A stretch of DNA of 64,000 nucleotides from Enterobacter sp. SA187 (GCF_001888805.2 NZ_CP019113.1:186001-250000), one strand, 5' to 3'; counted from the first letter of the stretch, positions 1-8,886 are shown. A program made the numbers and translations. Notes: a model not told the origin generated them from the letters alone.

Positions 1-1
1 C

Positions 2-835
2 ATCGTGCGCTTCGGCGAGCAGATGATCGTGAAAGCGATGAGTATTCTGGTGTTCCCGTTTGTGGTTGCGCTGATGCTGCTGGCCCTGTACCTGATCCCG
101 CAGTGGAGCGGTGCCGCGCTGGAAACGCTCTCCTTTGACGCAGCAGCCAGTACCGGTAAAGGCCTGTGGATGACCCTGTGGCTTGCTATTCCGGTAATGG
201 TGTTCTCTTTCAACCACTCACCGATCATCTCCTCCTTCGCCGTGGCGAAACGTGAAGAGTACGGTGATGAAGCCGAGAAGAAATGCTCCCGCATCCTGGC
301 GTTCGCGCACATCATGATGGTGCTGACGGTAATGTTCTTCGTGTTCAGCTGCGTGCTGAGCCTGACGCCGGCAGATTTGCAGGCTGCGAAAGATCAGAAC
401 ATCTCTATTCTGTCTTATCTGGCTAACCACTTTAACGCGCCGATTATTGCGTGGATGGCACCGATTATCGCCATCATCGCCATCACTAAATCCTTCCTCG
501 GCCACTATCTGGGTGCGCGTGAAGGCTTCAACGGTATGGTGATCAAATCCCTGCGCAGCCGTGGCAAAACCATCGAAATCAGCCGTCTGAATAAAATCAC
601 CGCGCTGTTTATGCTGGTGACCACCTGGATTGTGGCAACCCTGAACCCGAGCATCCTCGGTATGATCGAAACCCTGGGCGGTCCGATTATCGCGATGATC
701 CTGTTCCTGATGCCGATGTATGCGATTCAGAAAGTGCCGGCGATGCGCAAATACAGCGGTCACATCAGCAACATCTTCGTTGTCTGCATGGGCCTGGTAG
801 CTATCTCCGCTATCTTCTACTCCCTGTTCAGCTAA
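2..835 (+). CDS. sdaC: Serine/proton symporter SdaC, C-terminal part (cut by window start)
   Basis: Inner-membrane L-serine:H+ symporter of the hydroxy/aromatic amino acid permease family, which brings in serine for SdaB. The reading frame is already open at the first base, so the 5' end lies outside the window. About 278 of the roughly 429 residues usual for the family are present. The visible part is a run of hydrophobic segments ending in IFYSLFS, closely matching my memory of E. coli SdaC, including the stretch SFNHSPIISSFAVAKREEY. The GTG at position 5 is not a real start. sdaB follows 58 bp downstream in the same direction, so uptake and deamination of serine are probably co-transcribed. 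Confidence 0.95.
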   Translation: MVRFGEQMIVKAMSILVFPFVVALMLLALYLIPQWSGAALETLSFDAAASTGKGLWMTLWLAIPVMVFSFNHSPIISSFAVAKREEYGDEAEKKCSRILAFAHIMMVLTVMFFVFSCVLSLTPADLQAAKDQNISILSYLANHFNAPIIAWMAPIIAIIAITKSFLGHYLGAREGFNGMVIKSLRSRGKTIEISRLNKITALFMLVTTWIVATLNPSILGMIETLGGPIIAMILFLMPMYAIQKVPAMRKYSGHISNIFVVCMGLVAISAIFYSLFS

Positions 836-841
836 TCCCCC

Positions 842-863
842 GCGCCGCCTTTTCGGGCGGCGC
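842..863 (+). other. Intercistronic GC-rich hairpin between sdaC and sdaB
   Basis: An 8-bp perfect stem, GCGCCGCC paired with GGCGGCGC, closes a six-base loop. It starts 6 bases after the sdaC stop and is followed by CCTCTG rather than a T run, so it is not a classical intrinsic terminator. It could protect the sdaC mRNA 3' end or lower sdaB expression relative to sdaC; this is inference. Confidence 0.6.
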
Positions 864-893
864 CCTCTGACTCATAGCAACGGATAATGCATC

Positions 894-2261
894 ATGATTA
901 GCGTATTCGATATTTTCAAAATCGGCATTGGCCCTTCCAGCTCCCATACCGTGGGACCAATGAAAGCAGGTAAACAGTTTACGGACGACCTGATTGCGCG
1001 TGGCATTCTCAGTGACATCACTCGCGTCGTGGTGGATGTTTACGGCTCCCTCTCCCTCACCGGCAAAGGCCACCATACCGATATCGCCATTATTATGGGG
1101 CTGGCGGGCAACCTGCCGGACAGCGTCGACATCGACAGCATTCCGGGCTTCATTCAGGACGTGAATACCCATGGCCGCCTGCTGCTGGCGAACGGTCAGC
1201 ATGAAGTGGAATTTCCGGTTGACCAGTGCATGAACTTCCATGCGGATAACCTTTCCCTGCACGAAAACGGCATGCGTATCAGCGCACTGGCGGGTGAAAG
1301 CGTGGTTTACAGCCAGACTTATTACTCCATCGGCGGCGGCTTTATCGTCGATGAGGCGCACTTCGGCCTGACCAGTAATGCAGAAATCACGGTGCCGTAC
1401 CCCTATAAAAATGCCGCCGATTTACAGCGTCATTGCCAGGAAACCGGCTTATCCCTCTCCGGCCTGATGATGAAAAACGAGCTGGCGCTGCGCAGCAAAG
1501 CCGAGCTGGATCAGCATCTGGCAAACGTCTGGGAAGTGATGCGCGGCGGCATTGAGCGCGGCATTACCACCGAAGGCGTCCTGCCGGGCAAACTGCGCGT
1601 CCCGCGCCGGGCGGCGGCGTTACGCCGTATGCTGGTCAGCGGTGATAAAACTTCTACCGATCCGATGGCGGTGGTCGACTGGATCAACATGTTCGCGCTG
1701 GCGGTGAACGAAGAAAACGCCGCCGGTGGACGTGTGGTGACCGCGCCGACCAACGGCGCCTGTGGCATCGTGCCGGCGGTGCTGGCGTACTACGATAAAT
1801 TTATTCGTGAAGTAAATGCTAACTCACTGGCCCGCTATCTGCTGGTCGCCAGCGCAATCGGCTCCCTGTACAAAATGAACGCCTCCATTTCCGGCGCGGA
1901 AGTGGGCTGTCAGGGTGAAGTGGGCGTGGCCTGCTCCATGGCAGCGGCAGGTCTGGCGGAATTGCTGGGCGGCAGCCCGACGCAGGTGTGCATCGCGGCC
2001 GAAATCGGCATGGAGCATAACCTGGGGCTAACCTGCGATCCGGTCGCCGGACAGGTACAGGTACCCTGCATTGAACGCAACGCCATTGCCTCGGTGAAAG
2101 CGGTGAACGCCGCGCGTATGGCCCTGCGCCGTACCAGCGAGCCGCGCGTGTGCCTCGATAAAGTCATTGAGACCATGTATGAGACGGGCAAAGACATGAA
2201 CGCCAAATACCGCGAAACATCCCGTGGCGGTCTGGCGATGAAAGTCGTCGCCTGCGATTAA
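894..2261 (+). CDS. sdaB: L-serine dehydratase 2, iron-sulfur dependent
   Basis: Deaminates L-serine to pyruvate and ammonia in the cytoplasm using a [4Fe-4S] cluster, with no PLP. The 455-residue length equals that of E. coli SdaB. The N-terminal half starts MISVFDIFKIGIGPSSSHTVG, the conserved serine dehydratase beta-domain opening. The C-terminal alpha domain carries the three cysteines expected to hold the cluster, in GCQGEVGVAC, LTCDPV and VPCIER. Their spacings of 42 and 11 residues match the structurally defined ligands of bacterial type 2 L-serine dehydratase. It follows sdaC and ends at a clear terminator. Confidence 0.97.
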   Translation: MISVFDIFKIGIGPSSSHTVGPMKAGKQFTDDLIARGILSDITRVVVDVYGSLSLTGKGHHTDIAIIMGLAGNLPDSVDIDSIPGFIQDVNTHGRLLLANGQHEVEFPVDQCMNFHADNLSLHENGMRISALAGESVVYSQTYYSIGGGFIVDEAHFGLTSNAEITVPYPYKNAADLQRHCQETGLSLSGLMMKNELALRSKAELDQHLANVWEVMRGGIERGITTEGVLPGKLRVPRRAAALRRMLVSGDKTSTDPMAVVDWINMFALAVNEENAAGGRVVTAPTNGACGIVPAVLAYYDKFIREVNANSLARYLLVASAIGSLYKMNASISGAEVGCQGEVGVACSMAAAGLAELLGGSPTQVCIAAEIGMEHNLGLTCDPVAGQVQVPCIERNAIASVKAVNAARMALRRTSEPRVCLDKVIETMYETGKDMNAKYRETSRGGLAMKVVACD

Positions 2262-2284
2262 TCACGTCAGTCGTTCCTTTATGA

Positions 2285-2317
2285 AGCCGGGTGCGCTTAT
2301 GCCACCCGGCTTTTTTG
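2285..2317 (+). terminator. Intrinsic terminator of sdaC-sdaB
   Basis: The stem AGCCGGGTG pairs with CACCCGGCT around a GCGCTTATGC loop and is followed by six T residues. It lies 24 bp after the sdaB stop. Confidence 0.88.
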
Positions 2318-2408
2318 CGAGGCGTCTTCCTGTTTTTCCCCCGCTTTCTGGCCTCCTCCTCACCGCCGGTGTTACCCTTAGCGCGTTAAATTTTTTCGGG
2401 AGCGTGCT

Positions 2409-3164
2409 GTGGCTGTTCATCTGTTAATTGTTGATGCGCTTAATCTTATTCGCCGGATCCATGCCGTGCAGGGATCGCCCTGCGTCCAGACCTGCCTGCA
2501 CGCGCTCGACCAGTTGATCCTTCACAGCCAGCCGACTCATGCGGTGGCGGTCTTTGATGACGAGGCGCGCAACAGCGGCTGGCGACATCAGATCCTGCCG
2601 GATTACAAAGCAGGTCGCGCGCCGATGCCGGACAACCTGCACGCGGAAATGCCTGCCCTGCGTGCGGCCTTTGCCAGCCACGGCGTGCCATGCTGGGTGT
2701 CAGAAGGCAATGAGGCGGACGATCTGGCCGCCACCCTGGCGGTAAAAGTGGCGCAGGCCGGGCATCAGGCCACCATAGTGTCAACGGACAAAGGCTACTG
2801 CCAGCTGCTCTCTCCGACCATCCGCATCCGCGACTATTTTCAGAAGCGCTGGCTGGATGCGCCCTTTATCGCCGCTGAATTTGGCGTCACGCCTGAGCAA
2901 CTGGCAGATTACTGGGGACTCGCGGGGATCAGCAGTTCAAAAATTCCGGGCGTGGCGGGTATCGGGCAGAAGAGCGCCACGCAGCTTATCACCACCTTTG
3001 GCACGCTGGAAAATCTCTATGCAGGGCTTGCGGAGGTACCGGAAAAGTGGCGCAAAAAACTGGTGGAACATCGCGAAATGGCGTTTATCTGCCGGGATGT
3101 GGCAAGGCTGAAAACGGATCTACAGGTGGAAGGGAATTTGCAGCAGCTGCGGCTGGCGAGATAA
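2409..3164 (+). CDS. xni: Flap endonuclease Xni (ExoIX)
   Basis: Structure-specific 5' flap endonuclease related to the 5'-nuclease domain of DNA polymerase I, proposed to help process DNA flaps. The 251-residue protein matches E. coli Xni (YgdG) along its length. Features are the N-terminal metal-site aspartate in LLIVDALNLIRR, the acidic cluster SEGNEADDLAATLA near residue 100, VSTDKGYCQLL, and a helix-hairpin-helix-like segment GVAGIGQKSATQL near residue 183. The start is GTG, supported by a CGGGAG Shine-Dalgarno sequence 6 bases upstream. It stands alone between the sdaB terminator and convergent rlmM. Confidence 0.94.
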   Translation: MAVHLLIVDALNLIRRIHAVQGSPCVQTCLHALDQLILHSQPTHAVAVFDDEARNSGWRHQILPDYKAGRAPMPDNLHAEMPALRAAFASHGVPCWVSEGNEADDLAATLAVKVAQAGHQATIVSTDKGYCQLLSPTIRIRDYFQKRWLDAPFIAAEFGVTPEQLADYWGLAGISSSKIPGVAGIGQKSATQLITTFGTLENLYAGLAEVPEKWRKKLVEHREMAFICRDVARLKTDLQVEGNLQQLRLAR

Positions 3165-3165
3165 T

Positions 3166-3225
3166 CCCCTCACCCTGACCCTCTCTCCAGGGAGAGGGAT
3201 CCACACTTTACCTCAGGGTGAGGGT
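3166..3225. repeat. Nested inverted repeat between convergent xni and rlmM
   Basis: A 12-bp perfect outer inverted repeat, CCCTCACCCTGA at 3167-3178 and TCAGGGTGAGGG at 3213-3224, encloses an inner palindrome, CCCTCTCTCCAGGGAGAGGG, at 3179-3198. It fills the gap between two converging genes. It looks like a REP-type or MITE-like enterobacterial intergenic repeat and could act as a two-way terminator or mRNA end stabiliser. Confidence 0.7.
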
Positions 3226-3232
3226 TGCAGTT

Positions 3233-4333
3233 TTAACGCTCGTCGCGACGTCCGCCCACCGCAGCCCACCAGCGGCGCACGTGTACGGTCACTTCTTCGC
3301 GATCGTGATACAGCTGACGGGCCTGAATAGTGGCATTGATGCCGTGCTCCGCCAGTTGCTCCTGAATGTACGCCAGATTGCCGGACACTTCTTCGTAGCG
3401 TTTTTTCATCGGCAGCTTGAGGTTGAAAATGGTTTCGCGGCACCAGCCGTTGACCAGCCACTGCACCATCAGAGCGGTGACTTTCGCGGGTTTCTCCACC
3501 ATATCGCACACCATCCACGTAATGTTATTGCGCGTCGGGCGATAGCGGAAACCATCCTCACGCAGCCAGGTGACCTGCCCGGTATCCATCAGGCTCTGCG
3601 CCATCGGGCCGTTATCCACAGAGGCCACCCACATGTTGCGTTTCACCAGCTGATAGGTCCAGCCGCCCGGACAGGCGCCCAGATCCACCGCGTACATGCC
3701 GTTTGCCAGGCGCTCGTCCCACTCGTCTGCCGGAATGAAGATATGAAAGGCTTCTTCCAGTTTGAGGGTGGAACGGCTTGGCGCGTCCGACGGAAACTTC
3801 AGGCGCGGAATGCCCATGTAAAACGGCGAGTTGTTATTGGTATACGAATAACCGGCATAGCAGCAGCCGGGAGCGATAAAGAACACATGCACCACCGGAC
3901 GTTTTGCGGTTTCGTAGCTGGTGAGGATTTTCGCCTCGCGCAGCGCCGCACGCAGCGGTACGGTGAACTTGCGGCAGAACTTCATCAGCTCTTTGCTTTC
4001 GTTGGTGTCCGCCACTTCAACGCGCAGCTCGCCGCCTTTTTCCACCACGCCCTGCAACATGCCGACAATCGGCGTGATGCGATCGTCAGGCGGCAGATCC
4101 TGTAACAGCTCACCGGCGACAAACATCTGACGGGCAAAAATCAGCGAGCTGAACGGCAGATCTTTTGCCACTTTATCCGCATCATCAGGCTGATAGCATT
4201 CGAAAACCACATAGCCTGAGTTTTCTTTCACGCGGGCAAAGCCAAACACCTCAAGGCGTCCGGCTTTATCGGTAATTTCTGCGGCGCACTCTTTCTCAAA
4301 ACCCGGGCGACACAACAAGACAACTTTATTCAT
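3233..4333 (-). CDS. rlmM: 23S rRNA 2'-O-ribose methyltransferase RlmM
   Basis: SAM-dependent enzyme that methylates the ribose of C2498 in 23S rRNA. The 366-residue product reads MNKVVLLCRPGFEKECAAEI at the N-terminus and ends VGGRRDER, as in E. coli RlmM. An N-terminal THUMP-like part is followed by the Rossmann methyltransferase domain with the SAM motif AVDLGACPGGWTYQL and the downstream FNLKLPMKKRYEE. An upstream TTG at 4339 is in frame, but the conserved MNKVV start at 4333 is preferred. The start overlaps the end of ygdD by 8 bases, so the two are translationally coupled. Confidence 0.96.
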   Translation of the reverse strand: MNKVVLLCRPGFEKECAAEITDKAGRLEVFGFARVKENSGYVVFECYQPDDADKVAKDLPFSSLIFARQMFVAGELLQDLPPDDRITPIVGMLQGVVEKGGELRVEVADTNESKELMKFCRKFTVPLRAALREAKILTSYETAKRPVVHVFFIAPGCCYAGYSYTNNNSPFYMGIPRLKFPSDAPSRSTLKLEEAFHIFIPADEWDERLANGMYAVDLGACPGGWTYQLVKRNMWVASVDNGPMAQSLMDTGQVTWLREDGFRYRPTRNNITWMVCDMVEKPAKVTALMVQWLVNGWCRETIFNLKLPMKKRYEEVSGNLAYIQEQLAEHGINATIQARQLYHDREEVTVHVRRWWAAVGGRRDER

Positions 4334-4721
4334 GAACAACGCCCTTACGTTTCAGACGAATAGCACCAATTAACATTAATACCCAGCCCGCGAGGAAGCA
4401 GACGCCGCCAACCGGGGTGACGAAGGCCCACAGGCGCAGATGGGAAAGCGCGAGGCAGTATAAGCTCCCGCTGAACAACACCGTACCCAGCGCCAGAAAC
4501 ACGCTGCTCCAGTAAAACCAGATGCTGATGCGACGCTGCATCGCCACGGCGAGGCAGAAAATCGCCAGCGTATGGAAAGCCTGGTATTCAAGACCGGTCT
4601 GGATCCAGCCCATCTCTACCGTGCCCAGAGATTTCCCCAGCACGTGCGCGCCGAAGGCGCCCAGCGCAACAAAAACAAAGCCACTAATGGCAGCAAAAAT
4701 CAGCATAAACCGGCTGGTCAT
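4326..4721 (-). CDS. ygdD: DUF423 inner-membrane protein YgdD
   Basis: A 131-residue integral membrane protein of the DUF423 family with unknown biochemical role. It opens MTSRFMLIFAAISGFVFVALGAFGAH and has about four hydrophobic segments separated by short loops, ending KRKGVVHE. It overlaps rlmM by 8 bp and lies 43 bp after gcvA on the same strand, as in E. coli, so gcvA-ygdD-rlmM may share transcripts. Confidence 0.92.
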   Translation of the reverse strand: MTSRFMLIFAAISGFVFVALGAFGAHVLGKSLGTVEMGWIQTGLEYQAFHTLAIFCLAVAMQRRISIWFYWSSVFLALGTVLFSGSLYCLALSHLRLWAFVTPVGGVCFLAGWVLMLIGAIRLKRKGVVHE

Positions 4722-4764
4722 GTCAGTACCCTAAAAAGTCATGCGCGAAATCGCGCGCGTTGAA

Positions 4765-5679
4765 TTATTGCTCGTAACGGAAGCGGAATTTTTCTTGCTC
4801 TGATGCCGCTTTTGCCAGGATCCACTGTCGAAAGGCGGCTATTTTACCCAGTTCTGCCTGACTGTCATGACAAACCAGATAAAACGCGTTTTTACTGACC
4901 AGTACATCATTAAACGGACAGACCAGTCGGCCTGCCTCAATTTCGGACTGCGCCATCACATTGTTGGCCAGCGCGATACCCTGTCCGTGGATTGCCGCCT
5001 GTAGCACCATAGCGCTATGGCTGAAAATCGGTCCCTGCTGCACATTCAAATTAAGACCTAACTGTCGCGTATAAGTTTGCCAGTCGCGGCGGGAAGCATC
5101 ATGCAATAACGTATGTTTTGCCAGATCCGCAGGCGTTTTCAGGGGCTTATCGCCAGTGAGCAATAACGGCGAGCAGACCGGCAGCAGATATTCTGCGTAT
5201 AATTTTTCGACACGCAAGCCCGGCCAGTTGCCGCGCCCATAAAAAATTGCCACATCGACATCATCCGCCAGCTTGTCCACTTCGCGGTCAACCGCCTGGA
5301 TCCTGACGTCGATTCCCGGATAAGCTGAATTAAAGCTGGTGAGTCTCGGCACCAGCCACTGAATGGCAAAACTGGGCAATAAACTGACGGTCAGCGCCCC
5401 TTTAGCACTGCGCGATTGCAGTTTGCGGGTGGCGTCGGTGAGTTGGGAAAAAATCTCTTTAATATCCTGAAAATAACTCTGACCTTCTTCTGTTAATAAC
5501 AGAGAACGGTTGCGACGGCGGAACAGCTTCAGCCCAAGGAAATCCTCAAGAGACTTGATTTGATGGCTTACTGCGGCCTGCGTCACAAAAAGCTCATCTG
5601 CGGCGCGGGTGAAGCTTAAATGGCGTGCGGCGGCATCAAAAACACGTAATGCATTAAGAGGTGGTAAGCGCTTGGACAT
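4765..5679 (-). CDS. gcvA: LysR-type regulator of glycine cleavage GcvA
   Basis: Transcription factor that activates the gcvTHP glycine-cleavage operon when glycine is present and represses it with GcvR when glycine is scarce. It also activates gcvB. The 304 residues comprise an N-terminal winged helix-turn-helix (LSFTRAADELFVTQAAVSHQ, residues about 19-38) and a LysR substrate-binding domain, ending EKFRFRYEQ as in E. coli GcvA. The gene is divergent from gcvB, with 128 bp between its start codon and the gcvB transcription start. That gap should hold the GcvA sites controlling both. Confidence 0.97.
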   Translation of the reverse strand: MSKRLPPLNALRVFDAAARHLSFTRAADELFVTQAAVSHQIKSLEDFLGLKLFRRRNRSLLLTEEGQSYFQDIKEIFSQLTDATRKLQSRSAKGALTVSLLPSFAIQWLVPRLTSFNSAYPGIDVRIQAVDREVDKLADDVDVAIFYGRGNWPGLRVEKLYAEYLLPVCSPLLLTGDKPLKTPADLAKHTLLHDASRRDWQTYTRQLGLNLNVQQGPIFSHSAMVLQAAIHGQGIALANNVMAQSEIEAGRLVCPFNDVLVSKNAFYLVCHDSQAELGKIAAFRQWILAKAASEQEKFRFRYEQ

Positions 5680-5772
5680 GATTATAAGGTTCAGATGTTA
5701 ATGGAATTTAACAAACAGGAAACAAGGTTTAACCCATTAGTTTTTTTTATCTGAGACATTATAATTTGTCCG

Positions 5773-5801
5773 TTGAGGAACTACCAGCAAATACCTATAG
5801 T
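5773..5801 (+). promoter_or_regulatory. gcvB promoter
   Basis: A -35-like TTGAGG at 5773-5778 and -10 TATAGT at 5796-5801 are separated by 17 bp and lie 6 bases before the conserved gcvB 5' end at 5808. This promoter is activated by GcvA in E. coli. Confidence 0.75.
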
Positions 5802-5807
5802 GGCGGC

Positions 5808-6004
5808 ACTTCCTGAGCCGGAACGAAGAGTCTTTTTTGGAATGCGTGTTCTGAAGGGCTTTTGGCTTGCGGTTGTGATGTTGTGTTTGCAATTGGTCTG
5901 CTATTCAGACCACGGTAGCAACGCTACCCTTTTCACTTCCTGTACATTTACCCTGTCTGTCCATAGTGATTAATGTAGCACCGCAAATTGCGGTGCTTTT
6001 TTTT
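5808..6004 (+). ncRNA. gcvB: Small regulatory RNA GcvB
   Basis: Hfq-binding sRNA that represses many amino-acid and peptide transporter mRNAs. The 197-nt transcript begins ACTTCCTGAGCCGGAACGAA and ends in the terminator stem GCACCGC/GCGGTGC (5978-5996) with a run of eight T, both as in E. coli GcvB (about 205 nt). The G/U-rich target-binding R1 region lies near 5868-5897 (GGTTGTGATGTTGTGTTTGC). Downstream stems, including TGGTCTGCTATTCAGACCA, are conserved. The 5' arm is diverged from E. coli (CTTTTTTGG in place of a TTTATCGG-like segment). A 66-residue open frame over the RNA is an artefact. Confidence 0.95.
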
Positions 6005-6020
6005 ACTCTGAAACGGGCTA

Positions 6021-6248
6021 TTATTTTTCCAGAGCAACCATTTCTTTTACGTCAGTGCGATTGATCTGCTGTTTGTTACCGTTAGCGTCTTTATAAGAGA
6101 TCATGCCGGTTTGATCGTCGGTTTTCGGCTTACCTTCAGACACAATGGAACGGCCATCGTTGGTGTGCATTACATAGTTCGGACCCGAACAGGCGCTCAG
6201 TGCAAAAGTCATCATACATGCGGTAATAATGGCGGCAGTCTTTTTCAT
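6021..6248 (-). CDS. ygdI: DUF903 lipoprotein YgdI
   Basis: A 75-residue predicted lipoprotein of the DUF903 family, function unknown. The signal peptide ends in the lipobox LSAC with Cys20, and the mature part forms the short DUF903 fold (NYVMHTNDGRSIVSEGKPK). The start ATG follows a strong AAGGAG. It is a paralogue of YgdR at 34020-34238; both contain YVM...DG...GKP...D..G..SY and an INR.DV motif near the C-terminus. Confidence 0.93.
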   Translation of the reverse strand: MKKTAAIITACMMTFALSACSGPNYVMHTNDGRSIVSEGKPKTDDQTGMISYKDANGNKQQINRTDVKEMVALEK

Positions 6249-6440
6249 GATTCTTCTCCTTTTAGCAATTAATGCTATCTGAATCTTGTTTATTAACAGG
6301 GTTCAACGTCCACCCAACACTATTTAGCATAACCTGCTTTCGAAAGTGCGCCAGGATAAACAGAAAAATCTGATGGAGCACAGGCGCTTGTATCAGTTTG
6401 CAAATTGCGCGACGATCATCGTCTGACTATGAGGAACGCC

Positions 6441-7646
6441 ATGAACGCATTCAATCCTGCCCATTTTCGTGCCCAATTTCCTGCTCTTGCCGATGCGGGC
6501 GTCTATCTGGACAGCGCCGCCACTGCGCTAAAACCACAGGCCGTCATTGACGCCACGCAGCAGTTTTACAGCCTGAGCGCAGGAAACGTGCATCGCAGCC
6601 AGCATGCGCAGGCGCAAAAACTGACGGCGCGCTATGAAGCCGCGCGCGACCAGGTTGCCGCCCTGCTTAACGCGCCTGCCGGTAACAACATCGTCTGGAC
6701 GCGGGGCACCACCGAGGCGATCAATATGGTCGCCCAGTGTTATGCGCGTCCGCGTTTACAGCCAGGCGATGAGATTATCGTCAGCGAGGCAGAGCATCAT
6801 GCCAATCTGGTGCCCTGGCTGATGGTGGCGGAGCAAACCGGCGCGAGCGTGGTGAAGCTGCCTGTTGCGGCCGACGGTGTGCCGGACATTGAACAACTTC
6901 CCGCGCTGATCACCCCCCGCAGCCGCATTATGGCCATCGGGCAAATGTCCAACGTCACCGGCGGCTGCCCGGATCTGGCGCGCGCCATAACTCTCGCCCA
7001 CGCTGCCGGCATGGTGGTGATGGTGGATGGCGCACAGGGCGCGGTGCACTTCCCGGCGGACGTGCAAAAGCTGGACATTGATTTTTATGCTTTTTCCGGC
7101 CACAAACTCTATGGCCCGACCGGCATCGGCGCGTTGTACGGCAAAAGCGAATTGCTGGAGGTGATGTCCCCCTGGCTGGGCGGCGGTAAGATGATCACCG
7201 AGGTCACCTTTGACGGCTTTAAAACCCAGCCGGTGCCCTGGCGCCTGGAGGCGGGCACGCCGAACGTGGCCGGGGTGATTGGGCTGAGCGCGGCGCTGGA
7301 ATGGCTGGAAGAAATGGATATGGGGCAGGCCGAAAGCTACAGCCGCGGGCTGGCGACGCTGGCGGAAGACGCGCTGGCAAAACGCCCCGGCTTCCGCTCG
7401 TTCCGTTGCCAGGACTCCAGCCTGCTGGCCTTTGATTTTGCCGGGGTGCACCACAGCGATATGGTGACGCTGCTGGCAGAGTACGGCATCGCGCTGCGCG
7501 CAGGCCAGCACTGCGCCCAGCCGCTGCTGGCGGCGCTTGGCGTCAGCGGTACACTGCGCGCCTCTTTTGCGCCCTATAATACGAAAAACGATGTCGATGC
7601 GCTGGTTAACGCCATCGACCGCGCCCTTGAACTTCTGGTGGATTAA
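6441..7646 (+). CDS. csdA: Cysteine desulfurase CsdA
   Basis: PLP-dependent desulfurase that takes sulfur from cysteine (or selenium from selenocysteine) and passes it to CsdE. The 401 residues start MNAFNPAHFRAQFPALADAG. The start at 6441 is preferred over an upstream in-frame codon because GAGG sits 6 bases before it and the length equals E. coli CsdA. The PLP lysine is in AFSGHKLYGPTG and the catalytic cysteine in LRAGQHCAQPLL. The stop overlaps the csdE start by one base (TAATG), so the two partners are coupled. Confidence 0.97.
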   Translation: MNAFNPAHFRAQFPALADAGVYLDSAATALKPQAVIDATQQFYSLSAGNVHRSQHAQAQKLTARYEAARDQVAALLNAPAGNNIVWTRGTTEAINMVAQCYARPRLQPGDEIIVSEAEHHANLVPWLMVAEQTGASVVKLPVAADGVPDIEQLPALITPRSRIMAIGQMSNVTGGCPDLARAITLAHAAGMVVMVDGAQGAVHFPADVQKLDIDFYAFSGHKLYGPTGIGALYGKSELLEVMSPWLGGGKMITEVTFDGFKTQPVPWRLEAGTPNVAGVIGLSAALEWLEEMDMGQAESYSRGLATLAEDALAKRPGFRSFRCQDSSLLAFDFAGVHHSDMVTLLAEYGIALRAGQHCAQPLLAALGVSGTLRASFAPYNTKNDVDALVNAIDRALELLVD

Positions 7647-8089
7647 TGACTAACCCTGCTTTCGCCGGACACCCGTTCGGCAGCGCCGTAACCGAAGACA
7701 CACTGCGTCAGATCTTTAACCCGCTGACGCAGTGGGAAGATAAATACCGACAGCTGATCCTGCTCGGTAAACAGTTGCCTGCTCTGTCAGACGATCTTAA
7801 AGCCCAGGCGCGGGAAATTCCCGGCTGTGAAAATCGCGTCTGGCTGGGACATACCCTTTCAGGCGAGGGAAAACTGCATTTCTTCGGCGACAGCGAAGGC
7901 CGCATTGTGCGGGGACTGCTGGCGGTACTGCTGACGGCGGTGGAGGGAAAAACCGCGCCGACCCTGCTGGCGCAGGATCCGCTGGCGCTGTTTGATGAGC
8001 TGGGATTACGCGGACAGCTCAGCGCATCGCGCAGTCAGGGGCTGGCGGCGCTGGCCGCCGCCGTACAGGATGCCGCGCGTCAGGCCTGA
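7646..8089 (+). CDS. csdE: Sulfur acceptor protein CsdE
   Basis: SufE-like acceptor that takes persulfide sulfur from CsdA and, with CsdA and TcdA, belongs to the CSD sulfur-transfer system. The 147-residue protein carries the acceptor cysteine in EIPGCENRVWLG. Translation is coupled to csdA. The 3' end overlaps convergent tcdA by 10 bp, placing all three partners of the system side by side. Confidence 0.96.
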   Translation: MTNPAFAGHPFGSAVTEDTLRQIFNPLTQWEDKYRQLILLGKQLPALSDDLKAQAREIPGCENRVWLGHTLSGEGKLHFFGDSEGRIVRGLLAVLLTAVEGKTAPTLLAQDPLALFDELGLRGQLSASRSQGLAALAAAVQDAARQA

Positions 8090-8886
8090 CGCGCCGCTTT
8101 CGCCATCATTTTTTTCAGCGCATGGGACACCGCCACAAAACCAAAAGTGGCGGTGACCATGGTCGCCGCGCCAAAGCCTGAGGCGCAGTCCATCCGTTTT
8201 GGCCCTTCTGCGGTGCTTTTCATCGCGCATACCGAGCCGTCCGCCTGCGGATACACCAGCGCTTCGGTGGAGAACACACAGTCCACGCCGAGCTTACCCT
8301 TGCTGTTTTTCACCACGCCGAAATCGCTTTTCAGCCTTTCGCGCAGCTTCGCCGCCAGCGGATCCTGAATGGTTTTCGCCAGATCGCTGACCTGGATCTG
8401 CGTCGGATCGATCTGCCCGCCCGCGCCGCCGGTGGTCACCAGCGGGATCTTATTACGACGGCAGTAAGCGATCAGCGCCGCTTTAGGCCGTACGCTGTCG
8501 ATGGCGTCGATCACATAGCTGAATCCGGCGCTCATGTACTGCGCCACGTTGTTGGCGGTAACGAAATCGTCCACTACCGTCACCCGGCATTCCGGGTTGA
8601 TCTGACGAATGCGCTCAGCCATCACTTCGGATTTCGCAAGGCCCACGCTGTCGCGCAGGGCGTGGATCTGCCGGTTGGTGTTGGTGACGCAGACATCATC
8701 CATATCAATCAGCGTGATAGCGCCGATGCCGGTGCGCGCCAGCGCTTCCGCCGCCCAGGATCCGACGCCGCCGATCCCCACCACGCAGATATGCGCATCC
8801 GCAAAAAGCTGCAACGCGTTTTCGCCATACAGACGCGCTGTGCCACCAAAACGCTGACGCCAGGCGTCGCTGATTACCGCAGACAT
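8080..8886 (-). CDS. tcdA: tRNA threonylcarbamoyladenosine dehydratase TcdA
   Basis: ATP-dependent, E1-like enzyme (also CsdL, YgdL) that cyclises t6A37 of tRNAs to ct6A. The 268 residues contain the ThiF/MoeB nucleotide-binding motif VVGIGGVGSWAAEALARTG at about 35-53, followed by DMDDVCVTNTNRQIHA, and end in a short hydrophobic C-terminal segment. GAGG precedes the ATG. It is convergent with csdE, and the CSD proteins are known partners. Confidence 0.96.
   Translation of the reverse strand: MSAVISDAWRQRFGGTARLYGENALQLFADAHICVVGIGGVGSWAAEALARTGIGAITLIDMDDVCVTNTNRQIHALRDSVGLAKSEVMAERIRQINPECRVTVVDDFVTANNVAQYMSAGFSYVIDAIDSVRPKAALIAYCRRNKIPLVTTGGAGGQIDPTQIQVSDLAKTIQDPLAAKLRERLKSDFGVVKNSKGKLGVDCVFSTEALVYPQADGSVCAMKSTAEGPKRMDCASGFGAATMVTATFGFVAVSHALKKMMAKAARQA

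Noticed and set aside
3218..4105. 295-residue plus-strand frame
   Set aside because: It is antisense to rlmM, which is certain; rich in His/Arg as GC-rich shadow frames are.
5773..5973. Plus-strand 66-residue frame over the gcvA-ygdI gap
   Set aside because: It coincides with the GcvB sRNA and its promoter, and has no ribosome site.
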